A DNA stretch of 12,471 nt from the NCBI GenBank assembly GCA_035687895.1, contig DASRUE010000016.1, positions 1 through 12,471 on the forward strand. The letters are read 5' to 3'. Of the stretch, positions 7,169-12,471 are shown one piece after another; the stretch's first letter is position 1; each line of letters starts with the position of its first letter. The stretch is from JAERML01 sp035687895. Its GTDB lineage: Bacteria > Bacteroidota > Ignavibacteria > UBA10030 > UBA6906. A model generated the notes under the pieces. That model did not search any database. It saw only the letters and a program-made list of their open reading frames with translations, and was not told the origin of the DNA. The translations under genes and the position numbers were made by a program.

Positions 7169-8275
7169 TTACAGAGAGGCAAGAAGGTCCATTGCCGTTT
7201 TCGTCACTGTTTCAGTGGGGATATCCCGGAGACAATGAGAGCCAAAGCGCTCTCCCGTAGGGATTCGGTCAAGACACTCTCCGGATGGACACACCGGGCA
7301 ACGTTCTCTACTTTCTAGCGTGACACAACGGGGAGAGTCCGGATAGATCCTCCATTCGCGGGAGTGATGTTGCCGGAAGAACGAGAGGGATGGTGTTCCG
7401 ACGGCAACGGCCAGGTGGCGGGGGCCGGAATCATTGGATATGCAAAGGGCGCTTCGCTTCAGGAGGGCCGCCAGGTTCCCAATGCTCTCGGGCTTCGCCT
7501 CGATGACAGCGGACTTCAGACATGCACGGATCGCTGCGATAATCTCATCGTCCTGGGAACCCCGGCAAAGGAGGACGCGAATATCTGTTGCGCTCTGTAA
7601 ACGATCGATCAATTCTGAGTACCGCTCCGGCGGCCAGATTTTGTAATCCCCGCTTGCGCCTGGATGGACGGCAACGAATCTGGACTTCTCCAGACCGGAT
7701 TCGCGGAGAAAACTATCTGCCCACTCCAGAGCAGATGATGGAATGATGTACTCCGTCTCAGTCAATTCAACTGAAACCCCAAGGGCGCGCACCAGGTCGC
7801 AGTAGTACTCAAGCACCCCCCTCTCTGACTTGTGGATGGAAAGAGCATGAGTCAGGAGGCCGGTGAACCCTTGCCTCTTCTCCCCCACTCGAACATCCGC
7901 GGCCGAAGCAAATGCCCAGAGTGTGAAGCGATCCTCCGGGAACGTGCACACGACCGTGTCGAAGCGTTTACTCCGTAGAAAGTGTACGATGTTCAGTTCA
8001 GCCCAAACCCGCGCAAGGCCACGGAGTGAACGAAGCCCCGCACGACTGACAACGTAAGTCTCATGGACATTCAAGTTGGTGCTGAGAACAGTTTCCGTCC
8101 CTATTCGGACAAGCGGAAGTCCGCGTGGGGTTTCGGACGAACCTCGTTCGAGGATGAGGACGGAAATGTACGAATCCGGGAGAGTCTTCTTGAGTGCCCG
8201 GAGTGCGGGCGTCAAAAGAAGCAGGTCGCCTAATTGTCCTTCCGCAATGAAGAGGACGCGCGAGGGACGTATCAT
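7169..8275 (-). CDS. Glycosyltransferase family 9 protein (heptosyltransferase-like)
   Basis: A 368-residue GT9 enzyme of the GT-B fold, likely cytoplasmic or at the inner membrane face, transferring a sugar (heptose in characterised members) to a lipopolysaccharide core or another surface glycan. The N-terminal GQLGDLLLLTPALRALK (13-29) is the family signature. The donor-binding half shows VAVHPGASGDYKIWPPERYS (201-220) and ISNDSGPRHLAVAVGTPSL (279-297), with the D-S-G-P and H-L-A residues that characterise GT9. The tail carries a cysteine cluster, C326, C329, C334 and C348, which could bind a metal; similar tails occur in some GT9 proteins. Its ATG overlaps the stop of the TatD fusion by one base (TGATG), implying translational coupling. 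The gap to the next gene is 48 nt. The acceptor cannot be predicted. Confidence 0.9.
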   Translation of the reverse strand: MIRPSRVLFIAEGQLGDLLLLTPALRALKKTLPDSYISVLILERGSSETPRGLPLVRIGTETVLSTNLNVHETYVVSRAGLRSLRGLARVWAELNIVHFLRSKRFDTVVCTFPEDRFTLWAFASAADVRVGEKRQGFTGLLTHALSIHKSERGVLEYYCDLVRALGVSVELTETEYIIPSSALEWADSFLRESGLEKSRFVAVHPGASGDYKIWPPERYSELIDRLQSATDIRVLLCRGSQDDEIIAAIRACLKSAVIEAKPESIGNLAALLKRSALCISNDSGPRHLAVAVGTPSLSFFRQHHSREWRIYPDSPRCVTLESRERCPVCPSGECLDRIPTGERFGSHCLRDIPTETVTKTAMDLLASL

Positions 8276-9681
8276 CAGAAGTAAGGCCTGGCATGGAATG
8301 TCGCCCCAATCTCTTCCTCCACGAGGCGACGCGCCTTCTCTCGATCCACTTCGTTCAAATCCACAATGGTCATCACCACGTTAGGAATGAACTTCACCGC
8401 CTCTTTGGCAAAGTCGATCATTGCGGGAAAGAACCGTGCACCGTCAAGACGCATCAACTCTCCATACTGCTGCGGGTCGGTGGAGTTCAAGCTGATCGAC
8501 ACGGCGTCGATCAGGCCAGCCAGCTCGGGGACGATGTTTCGCTTGTTGATGACGCTCCCATGTCCGTCGGTGTTGATGCGGGTCCTTCCCCCAAGGGATT
8601 TTGCCCACCGTGAGATTTTTTTCAATGCCTCAAGCCGAATCGTTGGCTCGCCGTACCCACAAAACACGACTTCCTCGTACCGCGTCGGGTCACCAATCGC
8701 TTGAATCACTTCCTGCACTGTAGGCTCACGATTGATACGGAGGTTGTGTCCTTTGATCACCGCCTCTCCCTTCCTGTCGCAGAACACACAATCTGCATTG
8801 CATCGGATGGTGAGATTGACGTAAAGAGCGTTCTTAAGTTTGTACACAATTTGCGGCTCTTCCACCTCCCCTATCCCGAACAGTTTCAGGATGTTGTAAT
8901 TCGTTGTGCGTGCCACGTCGTCCAGAGAAAGGTGCTGCAGGTCGGCGATTCTTTTGGCAATAAGGGGAATGTATGAAGGCTCATTCCTTTTGCCGCGATA
9001 AGGAACTGGCGCGAGGTACGGGCTGTCAGTTTCGAGGAGGAGATGTTCAATAGAGATATCGCGGGCTACCTCCGCGGCGAAACCGGGATTCTTGAACGTC
9101 ACAACGCCCGGCATGGAAACAAAGAAGCCCATGCGGATGACGTGCCATGCCATCGCAGTATCGCCAGAGAAGCAGTGGAACACGCCTTTCGGCGCCGGAA
9201 ACCGGCTGAACGGCGTTGCCATCTGACTCCTCCACAACGGCTCACCGCCCATGGCCCCTTCCACAATTCGGATCGTTTCTTCGTTCGATTCCCTGGTGTG
9301 GATAACGATGGGAAGATTGCGCCGCTGGGCGATCCCGATCTGGGCTTTGAAGATTTCTGCCTGAATGTCTCTCGGCGAGAAATCATAATGGAAGTCGAGT
9401 CCGATTTCACCGATGGCAACAACCTTGGGATGGTTGCTCAGCTCCTCGATCGCTCTGAGCGATGTATCGTCGGCTTTCCTTGCCTCATGCGGATGAAAAC
9501 CCACACAGGCATACACCTCTGGATGCTTCTCCGCCAACTCGACGGCTCTTCTGCTATCTTCAAGGTCTGTTCCAGGATTGACAATGTACTTCATTCCCGC
9601 GTCTATCGCACGGCGAATAACCTGCTCCCGGTCTTCTTTAAACTGGTCTGAGGTAAGATGGGCGTGCGAATCGACAAACAT
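8275..9681 (-). CDS. TatD-family metal-dependent nuclease fused to a radical SAM domain
   Basis: A 468-residue fusion. Residues 1-270 are a TatD-type hydrolase with its metal ligands intact: His6 and His8 in DSHAHL, Glu92 in GEIGLD, His128 in IHTRES, His169 in FHCFSG and Asp219 in ETDSPY. A stretch at about 141-166 is longer than in compact TatD proteins. Residues about 283-468 are a small radical SAM domain: CNADCVFC gives the CX3CX2C cluster ligands C294, C298 and C301, and CGYGEPT (341-347) is the SAM-contact glycine motif. The domain ends at HARPYF with no extra iron-sulfur module. TatD proteins are 3'-5' exonucleases or deoxyribonucleases. A family of radical SAM proteins found beside or fused to TatD is already recognised in annotation, but I know of no assigned reaction. 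It is the first gene of an operon with GT9 and HEAT-cyclophilin; only a weak AGAAG precedes the ATG. Confidence 0.93.
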   Translation of the reverse strand: MFVDSHAHLTSDQFKEDREQVIRRAIDAGMKYIVNPGTDLEDSRRAVELAEKHPEVYACVGFHPHEARKADDTSLRAIEELSNHPKVVAIGEIGLDFHYDFSPRDIQAEIFKAQIGIAQRRNLPIVIHTRESNEETIRIVEGAMGGEPLWRSQMATPFSRFPAPKGVFHCFSGDTAMAWHVIRMGFFVSMPGVVTFKNPGFAAEVARDISIEHLLLETDSPYLAPVPYRGKRNEPSYIPLIAKRIADLQHLSLDDVARTTNYNILKLFGIGEVEEPQIVYKLKNALYVNLTIRCNADCVFCDRKGEAVIKGHNLRINREPTVQEVIQAIGDPTRYEEVVFCGYGEPTIRLEALKKISRWAKSLGGRTRINTDGHGSVINKRNIVPELAGLIDAVSISLNSTDPQQYGELMRLDGARFFPAMIDFAKEAVKFIPNVVMTIVDLNEVDREKARRLVEEEIGATFHARPYF

Positions 9682-9706
9682 GATGATCTTCTATTGTGCA
9701 TCATCA
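9681..9706 (-). repeat. Inverted repeat overlapping the TatD fusion start codon
   Basis: Perfect 7-bp arms TGATGAT (9681-9687) and ATCATCA (9700-9706) flank 12 nt. On the minus strand the second arm ends on the A of the ATG, and the weak Shine-Dalgarno AGAAG lies in the loop. It could be an RNA hairpin limiting initiation or a protein-binding site. If the promoter proposed at 9706-9734 is right, transcription starts inside the first arm and only the DNA-site reading survives. Confidence 0.3.
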
Positions 9707-9734
9707 ACTTACTGAAGAAGGTTCTGAAATGCAA
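9706..9734 (-). promoter_or_regulatory. Weak candidate promoter of the TatD-GT9-HEAT/cyclophilin operon
   Basis: The minus strand shows TTGCAT (9729-9734) and TAAGTT (9706-9711) separated by 17 nt, each three of six matches to the sigma70 consensus. The same bases also fit the Bacteroidota pattern loosely: TTTG, 20 nt, then TAAGTTGA compared with TAnnTTTG. It lies in the 128-bp gap after the TonB-dependent receptor gene, where I find no convincing terminator, so this operon could also be reached from the receptor transcript. Confidence 0.25.
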
Positions 9735-9809
9735 AGAACGGAAGGAGGTGTTGAGGAAGGCGAGCTCCGTCTTGTCCTAAGGAAGAACGGGTAGCTGGCA
9801 TTTGGTAAC

Positions 9810-11981
9810 CTACAGAGAAGTTTGAAGAGTAAGGATGATGCTGCGGGGCGGGGCAATGTTTCCAATCAGCTCAACGTAGTTGTACTGGAAGAGATTGTTG
9901 ATGTTGAGTGTTGCAGTGAGTGGAAGATCGACGGGAGCAAAATCATAACCGAAGCGAAGATCTACTACATATATGTCGACACGGTACTCGCCATCCTTGA
10001 TTATGTTGAGCGGTGGCGTAACAAACTCGTCATCGATCCGTTCGACGCGACTGAGGTAACGAAAATCCACGGCCAGCGTGAAATCGCTGATCCGTGAGAC
10101 GCCTCCCGCGTACAACATATGGCGGGGACGATACTTGAGAATATCGTTCTTCGTCACATCTTTTGGATGGACGTACGTGTACCCCAGCGAGAGAACGGAC
10201 GACCGATCGAAGAACCCGAGCGTTGCCGATCCTTCGACCCCCCGGATCTGTGCCCGCGTCACATTCGCGAACTGTCCATTGAAATTGGGCGTGAAGCCCG
10301 CCTCAATGAGATCGGAGAAGTCGCTTTGAAACAGAGCCACATCACACACGGCTGTCCCACCGAGAATTTGATTCACGCCCACTTCGTATGATGTGCTCCG
10401 TTCCGGCTTCAGGTTCGGATTGGGGATGATGGGAAATCCACCTGCGCTCGTTGAGATAAATGCCTCCGCAACGGTTGGCGAGCGGAACCCGCGTCCGTAC
10501 GATGCGCGGACAGCGGTTCCTTGCATCGGGTTGTACACAATGCCAAGCTTTGGATTGAGTTGCGCGTTGGCATCAAGCGAGTCAAGGTCTTGATGATCGT
10601 ATCGCGCACCCACGGTCACCTTGAACCAGGGAGCCACGGCATACTCAGCCTGCGCGTACATCGCGACGCCACCACCAGAATGCGTTCCCCATACATCTGC
10701 ATCGACACGGTCGAGATTTCCCTCCACACCTGCGGTCAGTATATGACCACCATCGAACAAGAAGGTTCCCAATGCTTCTCCGCGGATCACATCAGAACGC
10801 GAGCCTTCCGATGACGGACCGATCGTGTCGGTGAATTTCGTGCGGAACCACATCCCGCGCACAGTGTAGATTGCATCCTCGCCGGTAATGTGGTTGTACT
10901 GGCTGCTCAAGAAGAACCGGGTAGACTGTACCCCATCGCCCTGCTGCACATCGGGCGGGGTGAGCGCATGCGTAAGGTCCTTCCAGTAAAGGAAACTCGC
11001 CCTCTTTTGGTGGAGGATGTTGAACGTGGACGTAAAGAGATCAAAGTCGGAGAGTGGGGCACGTACCTTAACATACCCGTTGTACCGACGACGAAAGTCG
11101 TTCTGCCGGAAGCCATCGTCTGCTATGCGGGAACCATGCAACATGAGGCCGAGGCTGCCGATCGTCCGTGAATGAGTAAGAGCCTGACCATCAAGAAATC
11201 GTGTGCCACCTCCCCAAACCCATTGACTGAATGATGGCGCACCGTAGAAACCACCGTATGTCCTGAGTGTTGTGGCTGGCTCTGCAGGGATCGGCTTGGT
11301 GATCACGTTGATGACACCCCCCAACGCACTCGATCCGTAGAGTGCCGAGCTCGCACCCTTCACGACCTCGATTCGTTCCACCTGCCCGACGGGGATCGTC
11401 TCAAAGTTCAGTTCACCGGTATCACCGGTAATAAAAGGTATCCCATCAACAAGCATCAACACCCGGCTCCCCGCACCGCGGCTGTAACCACTCGATCCGC
11501 GGATGTTCACCTGGGATTCGGTGAGGTTGACGCCCGAAATATAGCGGAGGGCGTCGTCAATCGTTATCGAATTCCGGCGGGCGATCTCGGTCGCATCCAT
11601 TACTGCCATGCTTACAGGAGAGTCTTGCAACGATTGCTCCCTCTTGCTCGCAGTAACAACAACGGGCTCTGTTTGGATCGGAGCGGACGTCAATACAACC
11701 CGCAGTTCCAACGCTTGTCCTTCTCTCACATCTACTTTTGACCGCTGCTCACGTTGATATCCGACGAGCGAAAAGACAATCGTGTACGTCCCAACCGAAA
11801 TACCGGAGAGACTAAACTCACCGCTGGCGGATGTTGTTGTCCCTCGCACTGTTCCCTGGATCAGAACATTGACACCGGGTAATGGCTCACCATTCATCGA
11901 CACAACCAGGCCCCGGATGCTGCCGGTCTCGGCAACTGCGAGAGACGCAGAAAAGAGGAGGATTGCGAGCATCGATCTCAT
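9810..11981 (-). CDS. TonB-dependent outer-membrane receptor
   Basis: A 723-residue active-transport receptor. After a signal peptide (LAILLFSASLAVA, residues 5-17) comes a carboxypeptidase regulatory-like beta-sandwich (about 19-100; GLVVSMNGEPLPGVNVLIQG at 24-43), usual in Bacteroidota receptors. A TonB-box-like PVVVTAS (106-112) leads to the plug domain (about 114-228), with the typical INIRG-like NIRGSSGYSRGAGSRV (159-174), LMLVDGIP (175-182), IEVVKGASSALYGSSALGG (204-222) and VINVITKP. The rest is the 22-strand barrel with GRGFRSPTVAEAF and NPNLKPERSTSYEVG, then NINNLFQYNY near the end. The barrel resembles siderophore/cobalamin-type receptors, but the ligand cannot be assigned. The start overlaps the lipoprotein stop (ATGA) and has no Shine-Dalgarno, so translation probably depends on reinitiation. 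No SusD partner is present. Confidence 0.93.
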   Translation of the reverse strand: MRSMLAILLFSASLAVAETGSIRGLVVSMNGEPLPGVNVLIQGTVRGTTTSASGEFSLSGISVGTYTIVFSLVGYQREQRSKVDVREGQALELRVVLTSAPIQTEPVVVTASKREQSLQDSPVSMAVMDATEIARRNSITIDDALRYISGVNLTESQVNIRGSSGYSRGAGSRVLMLVDGIPFITGDTGELNFETIPVGQVERIEVVKGASSALYGSSALGGVINVITKPIPAEPATTLRTYGGFYGAPSFSQWVWGGGTRFLDGQALTHSRTIGSLGLMLHGSRIADDGFRQNDFRRRYNGYVKVRAPLSDFDLFTSTFNILHQKRASFLYWKDLTHALTPPDVQQGDGVQSTRFFLSSQYNHITGEDAIYTVRGMWFRTKFTDTIGPSSEGSRSDVIRGEALGTFLFDGGHILTAGVEGNLDRVDADVWGTHSGGGVAMYAQAEYAVAPWFKVTVGARYDHQDLDSLDANAQLNPKLGIVYNPMQGTAVRASYGRGFRSPTVAEAFISTSAGGFPIIPNPNLKPERSTSYEVGVNQILGGTAVCDVALFQSDFSDLIEAGFTPNFNGQFANVTRAQIRGVEGSATLGFFDRSSVLSLGYTYVHPKDVTKNDILKYRPRHMLYAGGVSRISDFTLAVDFRYLSRVERIDDEFVTPPLNIIKDGEYRVDIYVVDLRFGYDFAPVDLPLTATLNINNLFQYNYVELIGNIAPPRSIILTLQTSL

Positions 11982-12469
11982 AAGAACGGAGGTGGAGGCG
12001 GGTTGTTGAAATCAACATCAATGTTGACCCCTCCCGTGGTGTCGTTCGCAATGACCTCCACAGAAGAAGGGATCGTAAGATTGGTGTCGAGGTCATACTG
12101 CCCCACAGCGCGCCAATCAGTCGAGATACTCGGACCATACTGCTGGGCAATTGCAACGTAGTCATACGTTCCCGCTGGAAGTACAAAAATGAAGCGGAGC
12201 GAATCTACAAAGAACGGAACCAGTGCAGAGTCTCCAATGGGAGGGTAAACAGCGGCTCGCCCCTGCAACACCTCGGTGAGAATATCCCTTGGAGGGAAAT
12301 TCCTGAATGCCACAAGGCGGAGATCATGAAGACTGTCGATTGGCGGCCAGTTGTGGTACGTGATTAGCCCGGTCATCGTCCCCATTGGTACGGCAGTTGC
12401 CGGGGGTTCCAACCCGCCGTCGCAAGCCAGGGCAGGCAAACAAAGGAGAGTGAGAAGAACAATTTTCAT
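11978..12469 (-). CDS. Predicted lipoprotein upstream of and coupled to the TonB-dependent receptor
   Basis: A 163-residue protein I do not recognise by name. It has a short hydrophobic signal, IVLLTLLCLPALAC, with a plausible lipobox cysteine at residue 16, so it is likely lipidated and envelope-anchored. The body looks like one beta-sandwich of the transthyretin/carboxypeptidase-regulatory kind: GTMTGLITYHNWPPIDSL (30-47), LRLVAFRNFPP (50-60), FIFVLPAGTYDYVAIAQQYG (93-112), then GVNIDVDFNN (147-156). It ends in five consecutive prolines (157-161) followed by Phe-Leu. The stop overlaps the receptor's ATG by 4 nt, which argues for a functional pair: a surface or periplasmic accessory that binds the ligand or the receptor. 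The ATG lies 2 nt inside the right edge, so upstream regulatory sequence is not visible. Coding status is supported by the coupling and signal; the function is inference. Confidence 0.75.
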   Translation of the reverse strand: MKIVLLTLLCLPALACDGGLEPPATAVPMGTMTGLITYHNWPPIDSLHDLRLVAFRNFPPRDILTEVLQGRAAVYPPIGDSALVPFFVDSLRFIFVLPAGTYDYVAIAQQYGPSISTDWRAVGQYDLDTNLTIPSSVEVIANDTTGGVNIDVDFNNPPPPPFL

Positions 12470-12471
12470 AT

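Noticed and set aside
9043..9651. Rightward open frame of 202 codons
   Set aside because: It is antisense to the TatD domain, where all metal ligands are in place on the minus strand, and it has no independent support.
9757..9773. Near-palindrome AAGGCGAGCTCCGTCTT as a terminator after the TonB-dependent receptor
   Set aside because: Only about six pairs form, one of them G-T, and no U-run follows on the minus strand.

Overview
The window reads as a chromosomal segment from a Gram-negative bacterium of the Bacteroidota / Ignavibacteria-Chlorobi group. The grounds are a recognisable type IX secretion protein PorD (DUF4835), a PorV-like outer-membrane protein, a TonB-dependent receptor with a carboxypeptidase-like N-terminal domain, an outer-membrane barrel with helix-hairpin-helix motifs, and a TatD-radical SAM fusion. 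The composition is moderately GC-rich. Genes are very tightly packed: no gene-free stretch exceeds 150 bases, and I see no tRNA, rRNA, CRISPR array, insertion sequence or phage gene. The species call is inference; the phylum-level call is fairly secure.

Layout, left to right. Positions 151-4038 hold three leftward genes: a PorV/UPF0164-like outer-membrane protein, then 2 nt later a large HHH-containing outer-membrane barrel, then a Tat-exported aldo/keto reductase with its own candidate promoter. porD (4136-5032) is the only rightward gene; it is divergent from the PorV-like gene across 97 bp, and its stop codon directly abuts the stop of the next, convergent gene. Positions 5033-9681 form a leftward operon, in transcription order: TatD nuclease-radical SAM fusion, GT9 (heptosyltransferase-like) glycosyltransferase, and a secreted HEAT-repeat/cyclophilin protein. 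Positions 9810-12469 form a leftward pair: a small lipoprotein with a predicted beta-sandwich domain, and a TonB-dependent receptor that overlaps it by 4 nt.

The common theme is the cell envelope: secretion (porD, PorV-like), outer-membrane barrels, a periplasmic folding/scaffold protein, surface glycan synthesis, a TonB-dependent uptake system and a Tat-exported oxidoreductase. Candidate promoters of the TTGnnn-17-TAnnnT type are visible in three intergenic regions and at the left edge. I found no clearly new multi-gene system. The items most worth a second look are the HHH-barrel/PorV-like pair, the HEAT-cyclophilin fusion, the TatD-radical SAM/GT9/HEAT-cyclophilin operon, and a polyproline run at the lipoprotein/receptor overlap.
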